Below are positions 1-10,790 of a DNA stretch of 64,000 nt, piece by piece; the stretch's first letter is position 1; the number at the start of each line of letters is the position of its first letter. The translations under genes and the position numbers were made by a program. This DNA is from Salvator merianae (taxonomy: Eukaryota > Chordata > Lepidosauria > Squamata > Teiidae), in NCBI GenBank assembly GCA_003586115.2, contig QVOM02000072.1:1268361-1332360 (forward strand), in the 5' to 3' direction. A model generated the notes under the pieces. It did no database searches. It worked only from the letters and a program-made list of their open reading frames with translations, and was not told the origin of the DNA.

Positions 1-129
1 ACTGGCACACCTCCACAAGATGACTTACAGGAGCCAACATGATGTGTCACTAGCCCGCAAATCTCTGAGGGTGACAGAACTACCAGGAGGGCATATTATT
101 AACGTTCTTTGTATACTTAGTAGGGAGCT

Positions 130-252
130 GTCTGTAACTTAGAATGTTCAGAAGCAATTGGTAGGCTACTGTGTGGATGTCCACTGTGTTGACAGGATGG
201 TGAACTAGATGTGCCTATGGCCTGATCCAGTAGAGCTCCTCTTATATTCTTA
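130..252 (+). repeat. L2/CR1-type LINE 3' end fragment
   Basis: The stretch has the typical closing phrase of vertebrate L2/CR1-like LINEs: a 'gatgtgcctatggcctgat' block, then 'ccagtagagctc', ending in 'cttatattctta'. No coding part is present, so this is a 5'-truncated copy. The clade is assigned by resemblance to remembered consensus ends, not by alignment. Confidence 0.6.
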
Positions 253-589
253 AATATCCCTGTTTCCCTAACTCTTTCTTAATAAGTGCACTTATACTTC
301 CATTTGTAAATACACATTTTTTGCAAACAGAGAGCAACATTTGTCCTCCTGTTTGTACAACAGATTTTTGTGTGTGTGTCCAATGTAATTTTCTCTTTCA
401 TTTCTCCCTGCTGCAGCCCTTCACATACCCAAAGTATGTTCTAAAAGGTTAAGGAACAGTTTCAAGAAGATGCAGGGCCTGTTTTCACCCACCTTCTAGT
501 CAGCGATTGGACACTCACTAGACAGTCCTGTCTGCACATCGCCACAACTGTCACATCCTGAGTGCTCCCAGACAGCAGCGTAGCTAAAA

Positions 590-790
590 GTTTTGCCACC
601 CGGGGCCAAGTGGCGGCAGAGGAGCGTGAGCGAGGGCGGCCTCGCCTGCAGCCTCCTACCCCCGCCGCGCCCGAACGACTGCCAGCCGGGTGGGCGGGCG
701 GGCAGAAAAGGACCTGGCTGCATGGGCCACCTGGGACAATGCGCCGCCCGGGGCAGCCCGCCCCCCCCACGCCGCACGCTTCCTACCCCA
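590..790. other. CpG-rich patch, probably repeat-derived
   Basis: About 200 bp are strikingly rich in C, G and CpG ('gcgagggcggcctcgcctg', 'cccccgccgcgcccgaac') within AT-richer surroundings. There is no Kozak ATG with a conserved protein and no matching splice donor. It may be a CpG-rich transposon fragment or a small orphan CpG island. The overlapping open frames are low-complexity and are probably artefacts of high GC. Confidence 0.4.
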
Positions 791-818
791 CTGCTCCCAG
801 ATGCTCCCAGACATTACT

Positions 819-850
819 AGCTGTGGACAGCTAAACTGCTGTCCACAGCT
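819..850. repeat. Perfect 13-bp stem hairpin
   Basis: The left arm AGCTGTGGACAGC (819-831) and right arm GCTGTCCACAGCT (838-850) pair perfectly around a 6-nt loop. It sits at the edge of the CpG-rich patch, after two repeats of 'gctcccaga'. No element ends could be fixed. Confidence 0.7.
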
Positions 851-2777
851 TGACAAGCAGCAGCTAATGAGCTCCTGGTCAGCAGAGTTCGCATCTTCTT
901 CTAGGTGTGACACTGTGAGTGGATATGGTGGCGTGAGCTGCATCCTGATTGCCATGGCAACGTCCAAGTATGTGTGGGATGTTTCCATGGCGATTCAGCC
1001 TGCACTGGTTGGGCCATCCGCACTTCAAGTGCTGGTGGTCCTGTTTGGGCCTTTACCAGCCCTTGGGGTGTGGCATACCAGAGTAGTGCAAGGGTCTCTA
1101 TGGAAAGCACAGGGCCTGCTACACCTAACTTTTGATCAACCTCCTGAGTGAAGAGTACACTCCTGAGTGAAGAGAGTGGCAAACTGTTATTCTTCCATAT
1201 CATCTAACAAAAAACCAAAAATCACCCCAAGCCTCAAAAAAGGAATGGCCAACCACATCACATTGCTATGGAGAGAATTGGGCTAGGCTTCATGGAATGA
1301 GTTGATGCAGAATTTTAAAAACGTGCCAGAAAGAAACATTTTACTTACATGAAAGTTCTTTCTGGGGTGCGTGCAAACAATCACTGAAGGATTGTGCTGG
1401 CATGCTTAAACCCCCAAAGATCAAGAGGTAGTGCAGCCAGTATAAAAGATTTCATTGCTACCTGCTTGTTCCATTCTACAAGGAAAGATCTTATGAACAC
1501 AAGCCAGACACCAGTAGCTGTTCAACAAACCAATTCACAGCTATAAATACTGACCAGGATATACATGAACAGGAGGGCCATGTGTCTTCATGCACCCTCC
1601 AGATAGGATTTTTACATAAGCAACAATGTCCTTTTCTTGAAGGATGCCGGTCAGAATCACAGAAGGATCATACCCAAGCTCCCTTCTCCCGGGTGGGACC
1701 AAAAAGAAAGAACAACCTGACCTTATTCGCCAGGTCACCTGACTGTTATCTGCCACTACTTGGTGCAAAATATTTACCAAAGGCGGCATCAGACAACCTG
1801 TAAGCATCCATTCTATAATGTTTAGTGAAGATGAATGGACGTGTTGCATCCCTGCATATATTGACAACAGAAGCACATTTTGCTGGATGCCTTCAATTCC
1901 AAATTCCTAGGATTAAAGGAGACAAATAAGATCGAACACCTCTGAATGTCCTTTAGTATGCTTTAGATGCCTTTTAATTGCTCTATGAATGTCCAATCAA
2001 TGTCATAAACTCTCCACTCATGCTCTGGATGAGGACTTGAGGAAGAAAGACAAATCTCCTTATTCTGGTGGAAATGAGAACCAATCTTCAGCTGAAAGAG
2101 AGGATCTGACCTTAAAACTACTGAGTCAAGAGTGAAATAACAGCAGGAACTCTCCATGGAGAGAGTGACTAGGTTAGCTGCTCGGTGCACCGAGGTGAGC
2201 ACGGTATGGAGAACCACCTTGTCCGTTAATAGCTGCAAGGAGGTGGCGCCCAGAGGTTTGCATGGGTCTTAGATTACGATTGTTAGGACCAATTAAGCTT
2301 ACTGGAAGGCAACCTGTGCACCAGAGGAGATAGTGCACCTGACCCCTTTAAAAAGCACCTTACAGCTGCAAAGGAGACAAGGCAAGGAGAATCAAATAGT
2401 AATATGACCCCTTTCTTCCAATGCATGAGACATAAGTATTAATATTTTATGTATTCTGATTATGCTTCTTAAGGGTTAATTGCTTTTGGCACATAACGTA
2501 ATTTTTCTTGGCATGGTTTTATTATTAGTGGCTGGCATGTGGGTAACATAATTGGTCTAGTCTACACCTTTTGACCCTGGGAGAAGTGCGTCTTGGCAGA
2601 AAAACAAAGATCAGGGGGAGATATTAAAGCAAAGACCAGTTAGACCCTAGAATCTGGTGGATGAGAGAAAAAGGAAAAAAAATGCAGAGCAGGACCAGAG
2701 GCCACTAGGATGACAGAATGTTGACCACACATGCTTGAGAATGCCTGAAGCAAGAGATGCAAGAATGGATCTAAAAG

Positions 2778-2984
2778 CAGCGGCAGCCGGTGGCTTTAAG
2801 CTGGGTGTTTGTGTCCCGCGCAAAGCATGCCATGGCCGTTCACGGGGCCTCCGGGACTCCATACTGTCGCTAGGCGACCTGCTAAGGCAGTACGGAGACC
2901 CAGAGACCCTGCAAACAGCCATGGCACGCTTTACACGGGGCACGTGCTGCGAACACCCGGGCTTAAAGCCACTGACCGCTGCTG
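2778..2984. mobile_element. hAT-like MITE, 207 bp, perfect 8-bp TSD
   Basis: The element starts CAGCGGCAGCCGG and ends CCGCTGCTG, with long imperfect terminal inverted repeats that extend through 'ggctttaagc...gggtgtt' and its complement. It is flanked on both sides by TCTAAAAG (2770-2777 and 2985-2992), an exact 8-bp target duplication. The CAG/CTG ends and 8-bp duplication are typical of hAT transposons. It has no coding capacity. A shorter member of the same family lies at 52643-52737. Confidence 0.85.
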
Positions 2985-3009
2985 TCTAAAAGTTCTCTGC
3001 TGAGGCATA

Positions 3010-3284
3010 GAGAACTGCCACTGGAACGCCCCATTTGGTTGTGCGAAGACTTCCTGGTTGAACTTCCACTTCAAGTTAGAAAGGAAGCATTTGTGGAGGG
3101 CATTCACACGGACATTTAGCTCCCCCTGGATGTGAATAGCAGAAAGAAAGGCAAAAGTTGCTTCTACCCAGGAAAAAAATTCTGGTAACAAAGCCTGAAG
3201 AAAGGCAGACCTGGAGCCGCCTTGATTAATTAAATAGCATTTTGTAGTGGTATTGTCTATGTGAACCAAAACGTGACACCCCAA
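3010..3284 (-). pseudogene. DIRS-like RNase H domain remnant
   Basis: The minus-strand reading contains 'VHIDNTTTKCYLINQGGSRS', followed by 'LSAIHIQGELN' and 'KWKFNQEVF'. This is the usual pattern of a DIRS RNase H: an Asp-Asn-Thr-Thr motif, a QGG-(T/S)RS block, a His-Ile-Pro/Gln-Gly block, and the 'W.L.P.VF' stretch that follows the domain. In an intact element this domain removes RNA from the RNA-DNA hybrid during reverse transcription. Here the His-Ile-Pro-Gly block reads HIQG and the frame does not continue cleanly, so the copy is most likely inactive. Confidence 0.65.
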
Positions 3285-4089
3285 AGAAGATCCTTAAACA
3301 CCTTAAGGGCCAGAAAGATAACCTTGAGCGCATGTCAATTAATGGACCACTCTAAATCAGAGGTGGGCCGTTGCCCTTGTACTGATTGCTCCTGACATAA
3401 TCCACCTCAAACTTGGTCACTTGCATCCAAAGTTACAACCTGTTTCTTTGTTTCCCCAGTGGAGAAGGCTGGAGGAAACTAGCTACCAGTCCAAGGAACC
3501 TCTAACTTCCCTACAATGGGAATCAAAAGGTGTTGCCCAAAATGAATAAAGTGGAGGTACTAGATCTCAGTAACTGAGATCATTGCTAACTGTAAAATGT
3601 CATGTCAGTTCTGGGATCTGACAAAAGATCTATTGATGCTGAGCTTCCATACCTGGTCTGGATTAAGAAGAACTGAGGCAAAACATCACAGTGTCCATGC
3701 GTTACTGCCACTGCCCCATCTTTGCAGCCTATGCACATCCTTTGAAGATTAGCTGGAACTCCAGCATGGAGGTAGGCATGCTACCTTTGAAGAGGGCAAC
3801 CAGACACTGGCAAGACTGTGCAGGTAGCCCTGTTCAGCTCTGCGCTTGTGCTCTGAACACAGTGTATAAGCAACAGAGCCTAGGCCAATCACTGGCTAGG
3901 GTGGGCGGTGCTTTGGGTGGAGAATCAGTTGCCTGGAATGAACAATTATGGTGGCTTGACATTGTTCATGAGCTTGGTCTGGGACAGGCAGCCTCCCTGT
4001 GTAAACAGCGCTTCGTTTCTTGTCTCAGTATATCATAGACCAAGACAGTTAGACCACTCCAAGGGAGGTAAGTAGAGAAAGGGCTTAAG

Positions 4090-4320
4090 TGCCTATAAGT
4101 TAAATTCCTGGAGGATGCTTTCAAGAGAACATCGTTCAAGTAAGCATAGGCTGCTAATAAGTGGAGGCATTCAATGAGAGCAGAGAGGGTCTTAGTAAAG
4201 ATGATCCAGGCAGAATGCAGGCCAAAGGGGAGGGCCCTGAACTAATTTGATCTGGTCCTACTGCAAAAAGCAGAAATTGTAATATACAGGGTGAATGCCC
4301 AAATAGAGATAAGCCTTCCT
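4090..4320 (-). pseudogene. DIRS-like reverse transcriptase remnant
   Basis: Read on the minus strand, one frame gives 'AYLYLGIHP' (RT motif A region) and then a stop. After a one-base frame change it gives 'FRALPFGLHSAW', 'FTKTLSAL' and 'YLNDVLL'. The order and spacing match the FRALPFGL...FTK...YLDDxLL core of DIRS/Ty3-type reverse transcriptases. The catalytic Asp-Asp is changed to Asn-Asp, and there is an in-frame stop and a frameshift, so the enzyme is dead. It lies between the gag and RNase H remains, as expected. Confidence 0.65.
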
Positions 4321-4635
4321 ACATCCAAAGAAAAAATGAAATTGTATCTTGAAATGCTTGATCTTATGGATGCAAGTGATTCCAACTTAAAGGTATGTTT
4401 GGTCAAAAACGTATTCATATACTTTCCTATCTAAGATGGCCATCATCTTTCTTGGGGACTAAAAACAAAACAGAAAAACACCACATGATCCCTGCTGTGG
4501 AAAGGCACTGGTTCCATGGCTCCTATGCAGAGCAAATGGGCCACCGCTTCCTTCACAGTGGCTCTTTTGGAGGGGGGAACATTGTGAGCCTGGGAGATAG
4601 AGGACAAAGAAACTCCAACTGATAACCCTCTTGAA

Positions 4636-5046
4636 CTAAACTAAGTACCAAACTGCCCTGGCAGAAAACTTCCCAAACATGGGCAAACTGAAACAAGCAG
4701 CCCCCAATCCGGGAAAAAGGGCTACTGCTTCCTTCCTGGGCCACCATCTCTGTTGAACTGAGTCTTTCCAGCTAGTGTTCCTTTGTTTCACTGTTGTCCT
4801 CTGCCACAAAGGGAAGAACACTGAGAAGAGGGGAGGGGAACATTTAGTTACTTTGTAAAAAGAAAACTTTCTGCCTGATCCATTGCTGTCTCCTTGACCC
4901 AACTGAACCACAGTTTCCACAATGATGTCCTTTAGGGACTCCTCCCCAAACGGACGTTTAATTTTAAAAGGGATGGCTATCAAGGTAAATCTTGCGCCCA
5001 TGTCAGCGTCCCAACTGTGGATCCAAAGATCCCCTCTGGCTGCCAC
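4636..5046 (-). pseudogene. DIRS-like gag fragment
   Basis: The minus-strand frame has 'LIAIPFKIKRPFGEESLKD' followed by 'IIVETVVQLGQGD'. This resembles the 'LPF.G..LFG..L..II' block near the C-terminal end of vertebrate DIRS gag proteins. An upstream piece with a Trp-Asp motif fits the same region. The frame is short and drifts into unrelated sequence. The assignment rests on family resemblance plus the RT and RNase H remains immediately downstream. Confidence 0.5.
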
Positions 5047-5710
5047 AGACTAAAGACCTGATACAGGACTGCATACAGTCTATACTAGTATAAGCACTGA
5101 AAGGGAAGATTTCTGAAAGAAGCCTTGACTTGATCTGACAGTTGAGGGTCTGTTGTGATTTCATCTGTCCAATGCAAACCAGCCCTGGAAAAAAAGAGAA
5201 ATGTCCACTGCAGCTTTGAGGGACAAGTCATCAGATTCAAAGTCCATCTTTAGTAAGCAATCCATCTTGCAACCCAGATATCTCAAAGATTTGTATCTCC
5301 TTACTGAGGGATAGCTGAGTGGGAGACTAATGCTGTAATGGGGGCATCCACCACAGGCATCACCCACATATCTTGCTCTAGAGGAATGACTAGGAAAGAC
5401 AGGGACACTCCTGGGAATACTGGGAACCTCCTGTTCCTTGAGAATCACATTCTGAAGGGTTCTGGGGATGGGAGCCACCTTCTTCCTCTTGTGGGGCCTG
5501 GCATGAGGTCTTCAGTCTCTTTTGAGAGGTCACCTGGGACAGATTCAGAAATCTTGACACTGAGGGTGGATAAGACACTATCCAAGTGAGATTCAAAATC
5601 TTCTACTCCAAAAGGTCTGGAGGCAAAGGGGGGGGGGGAATCAATACCTGAAGTTCTTAGCTGATATAAAGAATCTTTTTCTCTTAGTTTACCTTCCTAT
5701 GTTCATACCT

Positions 5711-6163
5711 GGGGTGTTTTTGCACTTAACATCTTAGAATAGAATAATTACCTCATTCTAAGGTGGTATTGACCATGCAGTGTGACCACTGTCTACACTG
5801 TATGGCCGTAGTCTGCACTACGAGCCCAATGTTTGCCATGAGAGCAGCCGGGAAATGTCTGGCTCCTGCCATGGTGACTGCCAGCACTGCACAGTGATCG
5901 TGCAGGTGCAATTGGGCAAACATGCAGGCCCGGCCAGTGCATGCAGCAGGACAGCCATGGCTGCCCTTACAAAGTGTGGATGCACTTTACTGGCAGCTGA
6001 CTATCAGCTCCCAGTAAAGCTGCGGACACACAAATTTCTGTTCCACAGCTAGGAGTGATCAGGAGCACCATTATGCTGCTCCCAGACGCTCAGGTCTTGG
6101 CAAGCGGAGAAGCACTTTGCTAGCAAATATCCTTGATGCTTGCTAGCACAAAGTGCAAACAGG
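5711..6163. mobile_element. Hairpin MITE, family with 40093-40615
   Basis: The left end reads TTTTTGCACTT and the right end AAGTGCAAACAGG, which are inverted copies. Just inside the left end is a decayed 38-bp palindrome (5729-5766). At the right end a 15-17-bp stem (6112-6126 with 6140-6156) overlaps the terminal repeat. Internal blocks such as 'tgccatggtgactg' recur at 40252-40262. The duplicated target site could not be fixed. Confidence 0.6.
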
Positions 6164-6560
6164 TCTCTGGGTACAATTGTGAAAACAATCGTACTTACAG
6201 TTTGCTGGGTTCCTTGTAAATTTCTCACACCTTCTTTTCCCTCTTATATGCTATGAACCCTCTACAAAATTACTGGAATACTACTCTGAAAATTAACTTC
6301 TTTGACCTGTTTAAAAAAATTCCTGTGCTCTACATCAAAATTTACTTTTGTTTTTATTCAGTTCTAGGTTTTTCGCCTTTACTTATATAGGCAAAACTGT
6401 TACCACTCATATAAAGTAACAGGAGACTTACCTGAGTCCTAAAGTACAAGAAAATTGTCTAAGAAAACTAGTTTAAGTAGAAAAGTAAGAGTATGTATAA
6501 TAATAATTTTAAAATCTGATTTTAAAAACCTTAATATTTTGGATTAACTTTATTTTTCAG

Positions 6561-6678
6561 ATGTATCCAATCGTATACCCATGGCTGGTCTCGTTCTTCC
6601 TTGCCTTTATTCCTTCCTTGATCATTGGAAAAGCCGATAATTATTTTTTAACAACAGCTTTGCATAATAATTTTACAG
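6561..6678 (+). other. Possible unassigned exon
   Basis: A pyrimidine-rich acceptor (tttatttttcag) precedes an open frame of about 39 codons. The frame is strongly hydrophobic at first ('VYPWLVSFFLAFIPSLIIG') and ends at ACAG|GTGGGA, a plausible donor. An NFT glycosylation sequon lies near the end. I do not recognise the protein, and splice-like signals are common by chance in AT-rich DNA. It could be a membrane-spanning exon or nothing. Confidence 0.2.
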
Positions 6679-7458
6679 GTGGGAAAACATCACAGTTTAT
6701 TTTCTGTCACTTTATGGCAGTAATTTATGTCCTATCACATTTCTCCTCCAGCAGTCTGACAAAAATGCGTAAAGAGAATGCATTGAAGTATTTTAGGAAA
6801 TCAGTAAATTTGTTTCATCAGCATAAAATATTCAGTTAAGAGTTTCAGATCATTAGATAAGTTTCTATTGAATAGGTTATAGTACCTATTTTTTCATTAG
6901 TATGATATATAAATGACTCTAAAAAAATTGCAGAAGAAATTGTTCTATTATTTTATAAAATAAACATTTTGAATGATATTTTTAAAAGCCCTTTAACTTA
7001 ATTCCATGTAAAACTGATTTCTTATAGTATCAATAAATACTATATGGATTAAAACATAAAATATAATAATACCTTTTAACATTTAATATGCAGCAGGTCT
7101 TCATCCAACCAAAAAGGGTACTTTCCATGAAATTTTTGAAAAAGTCTGCAAATAGCTGATAATTCCACATTCAGAGAAAATCTTTAAACTTCTATATATA
7201 AAATACCTGTAGCTCTGACTACTACAGACTCTATGCAGAACTGGTAAGCGATAACGGTCTTGATTCCAAGCATTATTACATGTTGTAATTATATCAAAAA
7301 ATTCCACAGCCACAGATCTGGTAGTTCTACTGATTTACACTAGAATGGATAACAGTCCCTGTGTAGAGTACTAATGCATCATCTTTTCCAGAGTTTTTAG
7401 CTATTTGTACACTGCTTTGTCAACTAAACTGTGGGCACAGGAGATCACACCACTATAT
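6679..7458. other. AT-rich non-genic stretch
   Basis: Mostly AT-rich sequence. A minus-strand frame at 7334-7101 carries 'EFFDIITTCNNAWNQDRY' and is open for about 77 codons; I do not recognise it, and no clear splice sites bound it. Confidence 0.3.
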
Positions 7459-7992
7459 GGCCCTTTCTGCACTGCGCAGTGCTGTGGATGGGACTACAAA
7501 GTATGCTAGACCTCTGCCTTCCACACGCTGATGCGGCCTAACAGAGGCTGTGCCCCGCCAGAACATTTTGTCTGCACTGGACAGAGTTAAGAGGTGGGAT
7601 ACAGTGCTGTATCTTGCTCCACAATAGACCTATTAAAAGTAGTCCACCGACAGACTATTAATAGTATATTGGTCCACGAACAGCATGTAGATAGCATGCC
7701 TTATGGGCTGATATGCCAGGCCTGGCTTTTTTTTGGCCAGGCACCCGCAAGAACATCGAAAATGCATTGCTCCTAGGCACACAGCCAAAAAAGGTGTGGG
7801 CATGTGGTCAAAATTACCCCTGCTAGGAATATTAAAACCTCAGCCAGGGACTTCAAAGCCCCTGTCAAAACTTTGAAGAACAGGAGCTTTAATTCCCAGC
7901 CTTTGGACGTGAGCTGGGCGGGCCTTAAAGTGGGCTACCCATACCCCAGGCCAGTGTGGTATGCAATAGCCCACACTGTGAAGAAAAGGCCT
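7459..7992. mobile_element. hAT-like non-autonomous element
   Basis: The left end GGCCCTTTCTGCACTG is the inverted counterpart of the right end, whose complement reads GGCCTTTTCTTCACAGTG. A palindrome, CACTGCGCAGTG, sits directly on the left terminal repeat. There is no transposase. An internal block, 'ctttaattcccagcctttgg', recurs in altered form at about 10610, 42350 and 48465. The target duplication is not clear. Confidence 0.55.
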
Positions 7993-8699
7993 ATGTTTCA
8001 ACTGTTATCTTATGGAATAATGGCGATTTGGTAGAAGGCTTTCAAAGTACGACAGTTGTTACTGACAAGGAAAAGATTTTCTGCCAAGAGTATTATTTGG
8101 GGGTGAAATATTTATATAACAAATTGCACAACGCACATTTATCTGGAAGTGAGACCAATTTAACTCAAGGGAGCTTCCTTCTGGACAGTCATGTATAGGA
8201 CTGCACTAAGTGAGTTTATGAAGTAGCTATCCCATTCTAACATAGGCTCTCATTCACTTCAAGGTCACTTTAAAGGTATCTTATTTTGGCTCTATTGTCC
8301 ATTCTTTATTTTGCTAATCTAATCAGCAATTAATGACGTAGCATATTTCAAGAACATTGGATCAAAGAATAGAATCTGGGTGCTAGTGAAAACTATAAAT
8401 TAAATTTTGTGATACAAAAGCAAACACTGCTATATGGACTTGCTAACCTTCTTTCTACATGCTGAAGTAGCAGGATGATGAAACATGTACTTTAATATAA
8501 TTCTAGAAAAGCTGCCATTTTGCTGCATCTTATCTCAATGAAAAGGTTGTGCAGATTAGCATTTCAAAACAAACTTTCATAAATACATGCCACCCCAAAA
8601 CGATGCCTAAATATAATGCTATTTAGTGATATTTTGGAAGAAAGCACTTCCAGAATAATTGCTAGCTGCCCAGACAGTTGAGCAACCATGCAAGGCAAA

Positions 8700-9070
8700 C
8701 AAAAGGACTTACCTGGTCTGGACACTTGCTCCTGCAATGTGGCAACGTGTACATTCAGGTATTAAATATCTGGAAGTGAGTGATCCCCACCCTATGTGCG
8801 TGCACAGCCACCATTTTAGGTCTGGTTTGGCCCTGCACATACACAGTGGCCATTCCCAAAATGGCGGATCCCAAGAGCAAGCATCCAGACCAAGTAAATC
8901 CTTTCGCTTGTTTTTTTACAACCTGTGTTGGGAGTTGATTTTCCCGCAATAACATTATTGCCAGATATCAGTCTGAAATCCCAAGGCTATGTTGGGATTG
9001 CCATAGACATATGTGGCAATTCCAACATAGGCCCGAGATAATCCTGGGTTTTACACCCTGTCTGGATGTA
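8700..9070. mobile_element. Non-autonomous element, family K, copy 1
   Basis: It begins near 'ggtctggacacttgctcc' and ends near 'ccctgtctggatg'. It shares with 14123-14500 the blocks 'ttgggattgccatagacata' / 'tgtggcaattccaacatag' and 'gttgggagttgatt', and with 17118 and 38404 the overall layout. A short inverted pair around 'ggtattaaatatctgg' matches the internal hairpin of the other copies. No coding sequence is present. Confidence 0.55.
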
Positions 9071-10449
9071 GCCAGAATCTGACACGGACAAAATAATTCA
9101 AAAAAATAGACCCACTATCTCCATCTGCCTGGTCAAAGGACAGATTTGAAGAAAAAAAATATGAAAAGTTGACATGAGGTAATGACAGAAATGGAGCATT
9201 CATACTGTCACAACCAACTTAACTCAAATATTACTATTTCAGTGGAAATTCTGAAAGCAGTGAGCCATACAAGTTACCAAACAAGAAATGATACATTTTA
9301 AATGGTAGCTGTTGGATTACTGAATGAAGTCTTTCGAATTCCTATATTGAAAACGTTGGATGGAGTTTGAACTAATATATTCAGAAAGTTGGATGGTGTC
9401 TTCTGTAGAGTTTGACATCCATTTAATACAAAAAATTCAGGAACACAAGCAGCTGAATAAAAGATTGGCAAAAGACAGAAAACAGCTGGAAACTATGCAA
9501 GTATCCAGAGGAGGGGAGATAAAGAACGGGACATGGAAGTGAAAAGAAGATGGCATGTGGAATAGATATGGTGGCACCAGGCAAGGCTCAAAGGTGTATG
9601 CAGGAGCTGGAAAAATGGGATGTGAGAAGCTATCAAAGGGAAATCCATTCAAAGAGTTTATACTGTCTTCAGCTATATCTCCAGTTAAGGACACTCTATG
9701 TATGAAACAATATTTAATGGCACTAGAGGTGCAACTGGAACTTGAGAGAAGAATTTCTGTACATCTTGATCTGTACATCTGACCCTTATGATTTCTGAAT
9801 GCACTGGCGCCTACCTTCATGAAGGAATATTAATGGTCATTCAAGCTCCAGGTGATGCTGATGTTCAGATTGCTATGGAATTCCAAATTCTCCTACAGAA
9901 TTGTTGCAGCAGATAATAATGCCTGAACATTCTGACCATCTTGAAATGAAAAACATTTCTTCTAGTCTTTATTATATTTAGCAAAGAAAATCCATATGGT
10001 GAGAAATACTAAGACAGAGAAATTTCAAAATGATCTAACAAGAAACGCCTGTGAAGTTCAGGTTTCATCTGTTTGTAGCCATTCCAGAATATATAGTTCT
10101 GGTTTTTTTCTTTCCTTTTTGATCTATCAAAAATTCAGGAAAATTAGAAGCACGCCACACTTCTCAAGTGAATCAAAGTCTACAGATCATGTATTATTTA
10201 CATACCATGCGCCAATAACAGCAGAAATTCCCTTGTCTTTCAAGTTACAGTACATTCCTTTTTTATGTGTTAAAAAAATGCCGGCTTCTCCTGCATGTTA
10301 ACCTCTAAAGTTTCCTTAAGGAGGACAGTGGAGAAGAAAGCCAGGATTCAGGATTAGGGACCTGCACCTTCTTGTGTTTTAAATTAGTAAAAAAAAAACT
10401 TCAAAATGTTTCATTTGAGCAGTTGGCTGAACGTTTCAAGGAAGTGGGA
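9071..10449. other. Non-genic stretch, origin unknown
   Basis: A run of 9360-9900 has several plus-strand frames with charged, coiled-coil-like sequence ('QEHKQLNKRLAKDRKQLE') and then a decayed frame. It could be a degenerate processed pseudogene or exon relics, but I cannot name a parent. Nothing recognisable is seen in the rest. Confidence 0.3.
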
Positions 10450-10790
10450 AAATTCTCCATGTCTTAAAGAAGGATCTGCACAGCACATGCTATTCCACGC
10501 CATGCAGGTCTGATCTTGGGTCAGATCAAGCAATCTGACCCAAAATCAAAGGGCCGGATGCCAAGGGCCATTTGCATGATGGGAGGCTCATCCCTGCCCA
10601 ACTTCAGAAGCTTGGAATTAAAAGTTCTGAGCCTCCAGAAGCAGGGCACTAGTGGGAGCTTGGCAAAATGGTGCTGGGCTCCTTGCACCCAGTAGAACAG
10701 TCCAGGCATTTGTCGCCATCCGCACACAAGTGTTGGGCTGATCCTCCATTGTGGTGTGATGCCCAGTATAGCCACTATCTTATACTATGG
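10450..10790. repeat. Hairpin-bearing repeat, family with 42130-42500
   Basis: It contains perfect 11-bp arms, TTGGGTCAGAT (10516-10526) and ATCTGACCCAA (10533-10543), near one end. Further in are blocks such as 'attaaaagttctgagcctcc' that recur in variant form at about 42350 and 48465. Ends are approximate. Confidence 0.45.

Larger units (their letters stand above)
253..2639. other. Non-genic stretch, unassigned
   Basis: No convincing exon was seen. The stretch holds one CpG-rich patch (about 590-780) and one strong hairpin (819-850). The 1330-2400 part has short minus-strand open frames next to the DIRS-like relic and may be an older piece of it, but I recognise no domain there. Confidence 0.4.
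2640..5640 (-). mobile_element. DIRS-like retrotransposon relic (gag, RT, RNase H)
   Basis: On the minus strand the order is a gag-like piece (5046-4636), reverse transcriptase remains (about 4320-4090) and an RNase H-like piece (3284-3010). This fits the gag-RT-RH order of vertebrate DIRS elements. Frames are broken by stops and shifts. No tyrosine recombinase was recognised downstream, so the copy is truncated or decayed there. A 207-bp MITE (2778-2984) is inserted near its downstream end. Boundaries are approximate. A Ty3-like element is the alternative; the RNase H and RT wording fits DIRS better. Confidence 0.6.

Noticed and set aside
690..1151. 153-codon plus-strand frame
   Set aside because: It is driven by the CpG-rich patch, has unconserved content, and has no splice sites or Kozak support.
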